Assembly (NCBI GenBank): GCA_037074765.1
Contig: JBAMDO010000572.1
Span: forward strand, 286,001 to 350,000
Direction of reading: 5' to 3'
DNA: 64,000 nt
Origin: Mansonella perstans
Taxonomy: Eukaryota > Nematoda > Chromadorea > Rhabditida > Onchocercidae
Shown: piece after piece, positions 27,521-41,200 of the stretch
Layout of the letters: each line of letters begins with the position of its first letter
Position numbering within the stretch: position 1 is the first letter of the stretch
Program-made: the position numbers and the translations under genes
The notes under the pieces: model-generated
The model's database searches: none
What the model saw: only the letters and a program-made list of their open reading frames with translations
What the model was told of the DNA's origin: nothing

Positions 27521-28315
27521 TTTCGTGAATTTAATCTTCACAATATTTGTAATAGTTTTAAATGCATACATTTATCATTTTTATCACCCATGATTATTCT
27601 TTTAATTATTCTGCTGATAAAGTAACGAAATAAAAATAATCTAATTTATAACTTTTGTTTTAGCAGCTTATCACCAAAATTATTATTTCAAATACCGACT
27701 ATGGTTTCTGTAATCAAAAGTACGGAAATTCTGACTGAAATTCTAATGTTTCAATTTGCTAGTCAAGATATTCGGCATATATTCATGCATCTATATTGAT
27801 TTAAGCAATCAATAAATCTCAGGAATTACGGGATACTTGCATTTTTACGAAGAAATCGAATGTTATGCTCTGTTTTTAGTGTTTTTAAATCTTATTATCT
27901 TTCATTTCTGAAATGATGCTTTTAATTTTATGGATCTCATATATAATCAGAGGAATGTAAAAAATGTAACAAAGTTTATTACGTATATAAGAGATACTTT
28001 TTTACGAAATTTGTAATATCATTTTAGCTCATTTCAAGATTTGTTAAATGAAATCAAATTGTGATAGTTTACTGTCATTCTCTCACTTTTTGTTCCTCAC
28101 TAAAATATTTTCTGGTCTAAGTCAATTTCTAAATCTTCATATATTTTATGACTTACAGAAATTCAGTGGGTTTCTGAGTTCAATTTCGGTCCAATTTCTA
28201 GTCTTGCGAAGTCTTGTGGAAGTTTGCAAACTTGAATTTGGAGAGAAAAATTTCTTAAGCTTAAGCCTTGTGATGTATATCATTTAACTTCTGCCCTTCT
28301 GGAAGTTTAGGATCC

Positions 28316-28422
28316 GTGTAGGTGAATTTAAAAAAAATTTCAAATTGTAGGCGAAAAATTAAAATAGCGAATTTAACGAGTTTTTTGTAGGCGAAAATTT
28401 AGAATCCGTGTAGGCGAATTTA
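28316..28422. repeat. Interspersed GTAGGYGAA repeat
   Basis: Four copies of GTAGG(T/C)GAA occur near 28318, 28347, 28387 and 28410. The first and last share a longer context, TCCGTGTAGGYGAATTTA. Spacing is irregular (about 29, 40 and 23 nt). Confidence 0.7.
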
Positions 28423-31273
28423 AGTTTATACTGCTAGAATTCTGTAAAAGAGTGCATATCAATTAAAAGTCATTGATTTTAGATTCATATCAGTGAATAC
28501 CATTTCATTGCTGTATTTATTTTGAAGTCTCAAGTGTGCTACAGAGATTCATAAATACTATTTAAATGGGATATGATTGAATGTGTGTTAAAAGGATGTG
28601 AAGTTGTATAAGCAAATTCATACTGTTAATGGATAGTCTACGATTTAAAAATAATGTCTGGAAGTTCAGAAATTTGCGGACGATAGGGCGATTTAATTGT
28701 ATGATTACTGTAAAATTTTTTTTAGCCTTTCAATTTCACTTTAATTTCGTCCAATAATAAAATTATTCGTCGAATTTGATCTTTCTCAGCAATCGACAGA
28801 AAACCATTTCACTATGATATATTTCTTCTGTAGTTTGAAATTTCACTTGAAACGGATACATATAAAGTAGAAAATCAAATTCCACAAAGTTGATTTCATA
28901 CAAAAAGCATCCCAATTTACGATACCACATGAGATGATAATGAACGATAGCAAACTTCCGTATATAAAGACGGAAAAAATTCAAAAAATTCGATATATTC
29001 AATCAAATTATGCGACGGAAAATCGAATTCCATTGATGTTTTCGCTCTGTGACACTTCTTTAGTTGTTCATTTAATCCAATTCTCATAGCTGAAAATGGT
29101 TTTTTCTTTTCGATTCAAACTTTCTTCTCAAAATGGAGCTCTTCAAAGGTTTCCAAAACTTTTTACAAATGTTACAGCACCATCATGTTGCATTATTCAG
29201 TAGTGAAGCTAAATGTTTGATTTATTGCAATGTATAAAAGAAATAATCAACTGTTTGTTTCTTTTTATGCAGGAACTCTTCAGGTCAAACTTCAACATTT
29301 CCATTTGATTGTTTGACTTCTTATGAGAAATTCAGGTATGCTTTGACACTTATTCAGCATAATTTGCGTAACGGGATAATTAAGTTATTTCCATCATTTA
29401 CAAAAGAATGCCGCTGCCACTTGTTCTGTTGTACATTGATTTTTTTCGTGCATGTCAATTATATATGAGATCAGGAAATTTAAGAAAAAAGAACTGGCGA
29501 ATAGAAAAAAATAGAGTCAAATTCGACACAAAAAAATTAGTGCACCATAACCGCACGTGAATTTTTAAAGTTATAACAAAAACTTCAAAAACCACAGTCA
29601 TTTTGGACAAGTGTTGTTATTTATCTTAGTTATTAATAACAGCTAATCATACGGCTAAAAAGGATTTGGCGTCAGTTCAAAGTAACTTCAAACTAAAACG
29701 TAAAACTTTACATCCTTATGAACTTATTTTTGGTTGAAAGTAGTTCAGAAAAGAAGCAAACGTGTGTTGTGTTGTTTTAGATGGAAATTTTAATTATATG
29801 GGAGGGTTACAAGTAATGCAATTGTAAATGACATGTAAGGTTGACAAGTCGACATACTTATACATTCATCAAGAATAATATAACATCAAGCCTGGTATAG
29901 TAATTGTAGTAACAATAATGAAAATTTTGTTTGGATATACAAGAAAAATAACGATTAAAAGAGATATTCCTTTTATCAAAAATCAGAATCGGACATAATT
30001 AGAATTTCACATAAAAATCACAGATATTCCTTATATAATTCAAAAGAAATATTATTTCGTAAAGTTTGAAAACAATATTCAAAAAAAAACGCAAGAAATA
30101 TCTTTTCGATTATCACAAATATTAAAAGTAAGCACCTATAAAAATTTGAACAGAGCTAAGGAATGATTCATCCATTCCTTTTTCTAAGAAATATGAAATT
30201 TAGAAAGTTTTTGAAATTATTTCAATTCAGTTCGAATAAATAAATTGACAGTGACTGAATCGCGGACAAAAATAACAATTTTGAATGAGATTTCCGCGAT
30301 GAAAACAATAGTGTGTTAGATTTACAGGATAACAACTAGGAATTTACATTATTTTATTATTATTCATACTAAAAAGAAGTAAAATAATAAAGCACAAAAT
30401 GGTATCAAAAAAGGTGAAAAATAAAAAATGCAGTAAAATGTTGATACTATTTTCACCGATACAAAAAAAAATACAGTCTTTTAAAAATACTGAAATCAAA
30501 TCTATGAATACAGAAACCTCCATGACATTTTTGAAGATCATATGAAGAAATGACATTTTAATAACAAAAATGATTTAATTAACGAAGATAAATTTCAAAA
30601 AATTTACAGAAAACATGTAATCCAAAATGCAGAGAGAAAGGAAGAATAAGTAAAAGACAAAAATGAAAGAGATTCTTTTTTCTGCTTCAACAATCACATT
30701 CATAATAATTCACCCGATAGTTTTTCTTCTTAGGGATGAAGGAAATTCTTGAATTGAAAAATACAGAAGAAATAAGAAATTTGAGCAAAAAATTATTACT
30801 ACATCTATAAACAACAACAGCAATATTGTTTTTAATGATAAGCGATGTATTTCCCAATGTAAACAGTCAGCAATTAGCTTCAACTGTTTAATCTGGACTG
30901 CACATTGCTCAATCTTGAAACAATTTGTCGTGATTTCTCTAACAATTAAGAAAAATATTGAAATGAAACATTTAGTCCTTTTTCAGGACATATTTTGAGA
31001 CTACTGAAAGGTCTAGAATTATTTCAGAATTCATGTAAGACATTTCACTTGTTCTGTCCTTTTCTGCAATGATTCTAACTGTGCATTAATATTCGATTCC
31101 TGAACAGTTCTTATTCGACAACTAATAATTCGATTTTATTCAATTGTTATTCGACTCAGCTAAATTTAAACAGTATGTGACATAGCGGACTTAGGGTTGA
31201 CATTGTGAAAAATTAAGAATCATTCTCGTTTCTGTCAAACCGAGTTAAGCTGATGTCAGTTTCGGATTTACGC

Positions 31274-32230
31274 TTACTGTTCTGTAGTTGGCCACAACCT
31301 GGAACGCTCCACCACCATGACGAGGTACCACTGCGTCGATTCGAGAAACATAATGGCTGAAAATAAATCAACATGATCGAAATGCTACTAACTTACACAG
31401 CCATAGCTACAGATAGAAAACCTACAAATATAATATTTCACATGATTTATGAAAAAAAAATATTGTTCAGGCAAAAATCGCTATTATCGATGGGTTTAGT
31501 TTACCAAGGACAAACAACACGGAAATGAACTGTCCCATCCCGCAATAATAACTTTCTGGCTCCTGAAAAATATCATGAATTTTTCATACCAAATATCACT
31601 AAAGTGAATATAATGATTCAATGCAGAACCTTTGTCTGAACATTTGTCGAACTATTATTCCATGAATAATGTTTCCATTGAATATTTCCACTGCTGCTGG
31701 AATGATTTAATTGCTGTTTATCCTGTTCGTTGAAAAATGAAATCTGAAAAAAAGAAGTAGCAATGCATGTCGCCAGTATCATAAATATCCAAACATTACA
31801 ATTCCTGTTCGAAATGCTAAACGATAAACTATATTTCAACGTATACCTTTCGCATATGTCATTCGTACTTTAATTTATAGAAAAAAAAAATTACATTTTT
31901 GTATAAATTAAAATACGGAGGAAATTTAAATGAATGAACATTTTTATCATCGTCAGTATTCGTATGTATTTTAGTTTTCTTATTATAAGCATTTAAATTT
32001 ATAGAAAAACTGCCAATTGCAAATTTAATAGTTTGATCCAGTCTTTTGGTTGATGTATCTTCCTAATGATGAAACATGTCAAAATATCAAACAAGAAACA
32101 GCATTACCTCGTTCTGATTAATATGTCCTGCACTAGTAGTCCGCGCAAGCCTAGTGCTATCATTAATTGGGAACAGTTCTTCGTCCAGATAGTTATCTAT
32201 ACTTATTTGATTGGACATCACGAATGACAT
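31274..32230 (-). CDS. daf-2: daf-2 cytoplasmic tail exons, end of protein uncertain
   Basis: Exons 32230-32108 and 31743-31630 follow the kinase in phase 0 and encode a Ser/Asn-rich tail ([20 protein letters not shown]). Exons 31562-31505 and 31356-31274 keep phase and reach TAA at 31276-31274. In another frame the same two exons read as more protein-like sequence ([16 protein letters not shown] and [20 protein letters not shown]) ending near 31243. The tail is not conserved in the family, so the frame of the final 60 or so residues cannot be settled here. Confidence 0.55.
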
Positions 32231-35200
32231 CTAAATGCAATGGACACTGTCACCCAAAATAATTTAATTCAGAGTGTTTTTGGTTACTTGAGTATTTTAA
32301 TCTACAAAAAACTAATACCTTCACAAACTAAAAATTTTGGTCCAATATTTCTTTATAAAGATGAAAAGAGCAAAACACATACTATTTTTTCAGTTTTTAT
32401 TTTGTAAAAAATATCATCTACAGAAGAAAGTGGAAATCGGCCTTTCTAAGAAAAAAAGGTATTTTATTAATAAAGGCATAAAATATAGGCAGAAAAAGGT
32501 ACTTCACGAAACTCATCATCAGGAAAATTGAGTGCTCCATCCTCAGCGTGTCTCAACAGAATCCCAACAATTTGGGCGAAAGTGGGGCGTTCACGAGGAT
32601 CGAATTTCCAGCACCGCTTCATCAATTCGTACCTAAAAAAATATCAAAATGATAGTCAAATAATAGTTATCTTCTATTATTTATCTTATACTCAGATTAA
32701 AAGTCATAATGCACGCAAATTTTATTCAAAGACCAGATGCTCAGTCTATTCTTGCTTGAATATTCAACCAGAAAAAAACTTCACTAAAATGTGTAAACAT
32801 ACCAGAAGTCTGGACAACCAGTTGGTCTGGTAAGCACTTTTTTCTTTACACCAATATAGTCAAAAACACTTTCATTAGCTAGACCCAAATATGGCTGTTG
32901 AGCTAACGTAAGCATTTCGTAAAGTGTTATACCATAAGACCTGTATGAAATTAGTATTTAGTAAATTTGAACAACATTTTATTAATTTTATTTCACGTTG
33001 ACTGGCATTCCGAATTTGTTACATGTATATGCAGCTCATTAAAAAAGAATTGAAATCTATCAAAGTTATCAAAGTTCTGAGGCCATTTCATTCCCAATAT
33101 TTTCACCCTCCACTTTCCATCAGATAATAGTGTTGTGCGAGAATTTTTAACTTGAGCGTTGTTTCATTCAGTTTGCTTCTTACCTTATCTTACACTAAGT
33201 GAGTTAAACATAATGAACCACAAAATGGAAAATCGATGAGCAAACAAACTGACATGTTTAAAAAATGTCATATTGTTAAAAATTCCTATTTTCTAATACT
33301 GTATCATTAATTAAAAATATATTTCATTAGCCTTCAAACAATGTTTTGAAATTTTTTAAACGTAGGGTAAAAACTGAGGGTGGATAAAAATAAATTTCCC
33401 CTCAAACGACACTTCTTATTTCCATATTTTCTGAATTACTTGAAATACTCAACATCCATGTTAATTTTATATAATAGATCCTTACCAGACATCTGACTTC
33501 ATAGTAAATTTACCGTCCATCAACGATTCAGGTGCCATCCATCTTACTGGCATCAAACGTTTACCTTTAAAATGGAAAATTAATGGAAAATTTTAGAATG
33601 TTAACTTCTAAAAACTGCGACACGTACAAAATGTTTAGACATGTTCAAAAGGCTTTAAATCAGGTTTCTGAACTGGAAAAATCAGTTAATCGATTAAAAT
33701 GCACAAACATCTTTTCATCTACAAATGCTTTCAATAGATCTTCAATCTGCAAAATTATGCGCCAAACCTGCTGGTTTATAATATTCGTGGTAATAGATAT
33801 CCCTTGCCATACCGAAATCACCTATCTTTACCATATCAAATTCATTCACCTGAAATGACAATAGTCTATTTGACAGCACAGCAGTGAGCAAAACGAGCAA
33901 AACATGTGAGCGAAACGTATATTCCTAATGAAAGCTTAAACAAACTTATATCCAAATCAATCCAAATTTTGAAATACCATGCAATTTCTAGCAGCTAAGT
34001 CACGATGGCAGAATTTCAACGATTCTAGATAAGCCATCCCATCAGCAATCTGTGACGCCCAACGAAGAAAATCAATTGCACCTGGTACTGGCAAACTGTG
34101 AACGTTTTCTTCAGCATTTGGTCGTCTAGACCGTAGATAATCACGTAGATTACCCTTTAAATAATACAAATTAATAATGTCCTTTACACAGAAAAAAAAA
34201 ACGCCAATATCTAGAAGGTAAAATTCTGAAAAATAGAATTTGGAAAAATATATTTTCCATTTTTTATGGCTGAATGATTTTTCTTTTTTAACATCCGTAA
34301 AGAGGTACATACCTTTTTCATCATTTCCATCACAACTAGAACGGGCTGGCCATCAGAAACAACACCATAAAGCTTAACGATAAAAGATGTATTAAACTGT
34401 TTCATTACGCTAGCTTCGATAAGAAAGTGAAGACGCTCTGCGCTATTTGCTGTTTCAGATACTGTTTTGATTGCACATTCACCGAAAGTAGCACCCAAGT
34501 ACGACTTGCATCTGTCACCATATCCGCGATATACCTGTAATTTTAAAACCAAAGTCAAAAGTTCCATTTGATTTGAAGCTGTTTGATTTGAATCTACAAA
34601 ACTAGACCTCAATTCTAAAAAATACGAAGATTGAACAGATATGAGAGCTGTTGGCTCCATAATAATATTACCTTCCCGAAAGTCCCTCTGCCGATTTCTT
34701 CTTCCAAATGAATCGCACTTCGTTTCAATTCCCATTCATCCGGTTTATAAACATCCATTTGGCTCAAATATTCAGGATTTGCCGAAATTTGCCGCCGCAC
34801 GTATTCACGAACCTAGAAGAAAACTACAATTTAATTAGGCTTTTTTGTGCTTTTACAGAAAGAAACTAGCACAATAACTCATAAAACGAAATGCATTTAT
34901 TCAGTTACTTTTTTTGCAGCACGAAATAAGCAGAAAGAAGAATAAAAGATTATTTAAATACGTATAACCTTGTCCAAAAACTATTAAAAATATACCTTTT
35001 CCCCCAGTATTTTTCTGGATATATAATATGCGACTAAGGAACCGATGGATAATACAAGCAGAACAATCATTGCGATAAATGAAATTACCTAAATATACAA
35101 AAGGATTCTGCTGATTTAACCAAACTAGTGAAAGATGGATAAAAAGTTTGTACTTTTTGCTTTGTTAAAATAATAATTGTTACAGTTTTTATATTTAAAC

Positions 35201-38200
35201 TTTTTACTATAAATGAAAGTGAGAAAACGAAGTGCAGTAATTTTTTGATTAAAAATTCAAAATGTTTAACTTACCAATGCATAAATCTTGATTTGAGACA
35301 AAATGACATAAAGAATAATTCTTCAAAACAGCAGGTAATAAGATCAAGATGATATAATTCTACGATATAGAGCATTATAGAGAGAGCCTCATATCAATTA
35401 TTGAAAGCTACACTGCGAAGATCAGAACATATCATCCCAATTAATTACAATTTTAACAGCTTACTGTTGTTGTGAAGAACGTTGGCTTGACAATTCGAAA
35501 TAATTTATGTGCCACCGCTATTTGCTTGATGGCATGAAATGAGAGGGAAGCTATAGATATTGTTTCCACCTGCACCAAGTATTCACCTTCTGCTAATCCG
35601 TTGAACACTACACCTTCTCGTTCCCGAAAGTTACTAGCTTTTACGCACTGGCTTATCGGTGTCTTAAAACAAAAAATCAGCTACAAAAGATCCTAGACTT
35701 ATATAATAAACTAAAGGTATGCAAAAATAAAAACTAAACTGTACTTATCACTGGCCATAAGCGATGCAAGTTATTCTTTCAATAAGCTATCACTAAACAG
35801 TCATGATAACCATGAGAAAAAGCCCAACTGCTTCAGCGATAAGGAAACAGTAAGGCAAGACATTACTGAGAATAATTTACAAACCTGGGCAAGATTTTCA
35901 GCCACTACAGTAACCCTGTACGCAAGTATGATGCCATTTGGATTTGACGGTTCTTGCCAAGTTATTTTACGACTGCGAGATTCTTGTTTTGACGAAGTTG
36001 CATTAATCACTTTTATAGTTCTGTTATCAACCAAATCATTAGATGCTGAAATAATTAAACATGGACTGAATCTCGCAGTCTCGCAGTCTGCATTAGTTAG
36101 GAGAACTATATATATATATTTGAAAAAAAAACACACCGATGGGTGCTGTACGTACGACCATCCAACCAGGTCGTTGTGAGCAATACGCGCCTCCTGGGGC
36201 CGATATGTTCTGACATGCATGAATCTGCAGATATGAAGATTAATAAAGACGAAATCAGTGTTATAATAGGCTATCATTGGAGATATCCTAAAAAAAAAAG
36301 AAAAAAAAAAACATGTAAGATTCATCATGAATGCCGAAAATACGAACCCATATCTGGTATTGTGTATAATGACGCAATCCAACGACTGACAAGCGACGTG
36401 TGGTGACATTAATTTTATGGGTCCCAATATCTAATTCTGATCGATATAAACTTATAGTTTCATTCATTTCATTTTGTGTTATAAATATAAGCTTCTCGTT
36501 ACCATACTGCTTTCCATTTGGTTCGTTGTAATCTTTCAGGATTGATCGACGACTACGACGGGTTCGCGATCTCTCGTTCAAAATTTTCTTCGAATCTCTA
36601 GAATAGTTAATACGTGCAGCAGCTGGAGATTATAAACATAAATCTTAGTGCAGCAATATACATTAATGTATATTTAAATCTAACTCATTATACCACTTTC
36701 TAAGTAATTTCGACAAAAATCAGAATTTCGGCTCACTCAGAAATATCTACCCCTAAATATTTATTACGAAAGATTCCAAAATTTATCAAATCGAGCGACC
36801 CATATTTGCTGGAATTATTCAAGTTCTGAATCTAATCAAACGAAAACACATACTGTTGCACAAAAACCAAATTCTGCACAGCATTTTCAAAATCAGCTTC
36901 GTCAGCTCTTTCATCTTCCAGAAGTATATTATTTGGTTTTGATTGTTCTTGCTGCTAAAAATCATTGACTATCGTTGGATTTTTAAAATAACTTGATTAA
37001 ATCATTAACAATAGTTACCCTTGACAGTCGGCAATCGCAGCATCCGGCTTTTGAACAAGATTGTGGTGTAAGAGAAGTATGTACGAATCGATCATTCATA
37101 TCCTTGTGATGTCTCAATTCCGCAGCTGGAATAAATACAAAAGAAAGATGATGCAAGCTATGGATACAGTTGACTTTTTATCACTAATCAAAAAACTTCC
37201 GAATGCATAAGAAACCATTGTATAAATATCAAATACCATCCCATCTTTTCGTCCTCGCATTATTTACAGCATTAGGTGGAATTTCTTTGAAACATTGCTT
37301 GCATTTTAAAAGATCTGCGTTGCTTATATCTGCAGAACTTACTAGCTTTATCATCACAAACATTTCCTGATACGGTCGATGGGTCATCACCTAATACTTG
37401 CCATTTGACAACATAATGTGTAATATCACCATTTGGACGTTCTGGTGGCTCCCAAGCCAAACTGCAAAAAAATGATTCATTTAGAAATATCTATATTCTA
37501 AATCTGATACAATGTTTTCTTCTGATCACCATATATTATCACTATCACCAAATAAACTAAGAGAAAGAGAGAAAAAATTTTTCTTGAAAATTACTCACTC
37601 AATTTGATCAGGCCTCATTATGAGAGATTTGCCAACGATATCTTTTGGTGGATCCGGCGTAGAGAAGAGTGTCTTTAAAAAATGAATCTTGGAGATAGCA
37701 TTTCGTGCTCCAGGATGGTTGATGAGTTTCGTTTGAACATAATATGCATACCTAGAAATCAGATCAACATTCAATTAGAAATATATCCAACATCGACAAA
37801 ATCTAAATACCAAGGACTTGTTTGGTATGCACTCCGATAAAAAGCTCTAAAGTATATCATCACTCATCTCTCTTTAATTTGCGATCCATATGGAGATGAA
37901 TCGCAAGATCGAAAAATATCGATAAATCTATAAAAATTTGAAAAAATCAGTCACATTATAAATGCAAGCAATAACAGCTAAATTGATTTACCATGTATTA
38001 GATTCTACAGCAAAAATACCAGCTCCTCGGTTCAAACCTTCATTACCGTTTCCCTTCTCTGGTTCGAAATGCATCTGCCATGAATCACTGCAAGCTGAGC
38101 GATCATCATCAATGCTTAGTGTCGGATCTGGACCATCCACTTTTTTATAAAATACCTTGAAAACTCAAAATAAAAATCGAAAGCTCCTGATTCCGAACCA

Positions 38201-41200
38201 AAATTTGTCACGTTTAAAATTTAAAAGCAAGATATTAATAGAAATAAAGAGACTTAATGCTCAGTTGTTGTTACTAATACTCACAACGGATTTCCCAGCG
38301 TATAACTAATATTCTAAATTCTTCATCAATCTTTTCTGCAACCTATTTTATCCGTATTTGTGAGTGCACAAAAAATCTCTGTTGCCTTGTCTAAAAAATT
38401 CATTGGACTATATTATAAATCCTAACGTACTCAGATGAAAGTAAGGTTAGCAGCTCATCAATAAACAGTACTCGATATCACTGATTAAAAAGTCAAACTA
38501 AACGGCAAAGCTTATTTCTTATTTCCAAATTTACAGTTAAAATTGAATAATGTGCAAGCTGTTATTATTAACATATTCATGCTTTCATATGCTTAAAACC
38601 AAAAATAATACCTGATAGCCTAAAAATTTTCGATGATCCATATCGGTTGTATTAAAAGCAACCCACGATATCATGAAACCAAAACTATGAACATCTTCAG
38701 TTTGAACTTCAAAGGTCGTTTCGTCACCTAGATTTAAATCTGTATTAAGTCAAAGTTTAACAAAAAGAAACTTCTGAAAAAAGACTGAAAATCCAAAAAC
38801 TTGCCTAAATCTAAAAAAATTGAAAAAATTGAGGAGAAGGAAATTAAAGATTAAATTTTTAAATGCTAAAACTTACATACTGCTCGATCTCCGTTACTAT
38901 AATATGATACATCGTTCTCTTTTACATCAGTAAGACCAATATGATCAATCAGTGCTTTTATGCGATTATAGCATAACATGCGGTTATTCTGGAACAACAC
39001 TGTACCATTGCCAAGGGTCAATGGCCGCTTTTCGATATCAAATATTTGTCGTAAATTAGCATTTTCAAATATTGCAAGCGCATATCTTAAAACTACACAT
39101 TTTTCATTCAGCACAGCAGAATGTATTTAAGAAATTTCAGTTTGGAGAGGCAAGTCAAACCTTTAATAATTCTGATCACAAAATCTTACTGAACTTAGGC
39201 AAATATAAGTAGTGCTCAAGCTTCAAGGACGTAACATCCTCGAGCCCAAGCCAACTGAAAAAGTGTGCGATACTTTATATGGTCACGAATAGATCGCTGT
39301 TGTCCTGATCGGTAGATGGTGATATTAATAAGATTTAAGCGAAAGATGTTTGCATAACATAGCGCTTAATATTACACTAATTTATATTAAAGCTCTACAA
39401 GTTCTAAATAGAGACAAAAAATGTACTGCTTATTTAGTTCTATCGTACTTCAACTAAAAATGATTTTATAATGCACCGGTCTCTGTAAAGTATGTTCCCT
39501 TTGATTAATCGCAATCGCTTGAACATGTGTAAAGAGATAAATGATATGCTGAAATCAATCAGCAGATAGCCTTCGATAACTTCAATATAACTCAATGCTT
39601 CACCAATTTTTTCCATCCCTGCTGCATCTAAACCTTTTCTGAAATAGTTAACGGTCTTAATTCTTTGCAATCTAGATTTTACAATCTTACCAATTCTCTG
39701 AATTAGCCATTTTTTTCTATAGCTTTCAATATAGATAGGTTTATAGATAGCTTGTGTTCTCGCCTATCTACACGTAAAAAACATACATAGAAAAGAAAAT
39801 TTCCACTTTTACCTGCTAGGACCGATTTTTCAAAAAGATTTGATTCTTAGGAGCACTATTCATTTCAAATAATTTCATTTTTATTAGTAGAAAAATTAAT
39901 TGATTACTGTTGAGAAATAATTAATTCTGTTTCTTAAAGTACCGCAAACAAGTCAAGGAAACAACATAATCTTCATAACGAGAACTAGTAGATTTAATAA
40001 AACTTATCAATAAACCTCAATTCGATCTCCAGAGAACCCTCGATAACGTTGCATTTTTTGAACAAATAATCGTTAATGCGTGCGAAAGAATCGATGGTAC
40101 CACCTTTGCATTTCACAGGACAATAGCCTTCACATTTAATGCAACTTGATGAAGTGGTAGGATCTGCAATAAAAAAAGAGAAGAATTATTTTATCTGAAT
40201 AAACAGAAGACTCTTCCTTTTTCTTTTAAATTAATTTGGTCACATAGTTACAACTGTAATATAGCAAACCAATTTCCTGTCCAAATGGACAATCAATGCG
40301 GCACATGTTTTCAACGATTAGCATTCGTTTCTTGGTATTTTCCACTGTTACTGGTGCTGATATATTTTGACATTCATCAGTTGTTACACATCTTCTAGAA
40401 CAAAAAAAGTCCGAACATCAAGTGCTAATGCTTAGTGCTAACGCTTTAAATTTTTTTCAGCATCAGAAAGCTATAAAAAAGTTCTCCTGACTGAATAAAA
40501 AATAGATTAATTGAAAAAATTTCGTTTGAAGGAAAGATATATTGTAAAAAAAATGAATTTCGTTAAAAATTACTGAACTCTAAAAAAACTCTTACCTTAC
40601 AAGATAAATGTGATGTATTTCAAACAAGCCAATCGGACATTTATCCATGCATATACCCTGATAGACCACATTTTTACAAAAATGACAGGCACTCGGATCA
40701 TCAGATGCCGAACATCCACCCAAACACTGGTCATGACATTTCTCTCCGTCATCGTCACAACCGGGCCCAATCGTTTTGTCGTCGTTCCAAGTATATTTGC
40801 ATTCTGAAACAATTAAATATATGCTTTACAAAATAAAAACCCAGTGAAAATTATGACTAAACTTATTTGAAGTTTACAAAACTCTTTGACTTCGACTTTT
40901 TACAGTGAGAAGTTTTCAAATTTTCTAAATGTAACTCACAAATTTTTTGGAATGAAACACAAAAAGAAATCTTACCAAGCTGGCATGTTTCAGCATCCCA
41001 ACAAGATAACATGTGATCCCGTTTATGACAACGGTCTTCATTCTGTGGTACGCAGTCATCGCCACATAAATCTGGAAATGGTTTTTTACACAATTTAACA
41101 GTTTTTATATAGATAATTGGAATATTAAGAAATACTTTTTTACTTTTCTCAAATTATAGCAAAATTTTGCAATAATTTCATATGCACCTCAACAACAATC

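Larger units (their letters stand above)
26458..31273. other. 4.8 kb intergenic region upstream of ceh-20
   Basis: Contains the presumed ceh-20 promoter. Visible items are a PBC/Hox-like TGATTGAT and a 14-bp palindrome near 27128-27144, a less A+T-rich stretch at 27180-27350, a T-rich TTTCTTATATT repeat at 27365-27520 and a GTAGGYGAA repeat at 28316-28420. The remainder is A+T-rich without coding signal. The 3' UTR of daf-2 should occupy the 31.0-31.27 kb end. Confidence 0.55.

Noticed and set aside
28048..28287. 79-codon plus-strand hydrophobic frame upstream of ceh-20
   Set aside because: Phe/Leu/Ser-rich composition expected from T-rich DNA, with no splice or conservation support.
36348..36622. 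Earlier acceptor (TCTCCAG) for the furin-site exon of daf-2
   Set aside because: It would enter with the wrong phase from the preceding exon and meet a stop. The TATTCTAG acceptor at 36598 keeps phase.
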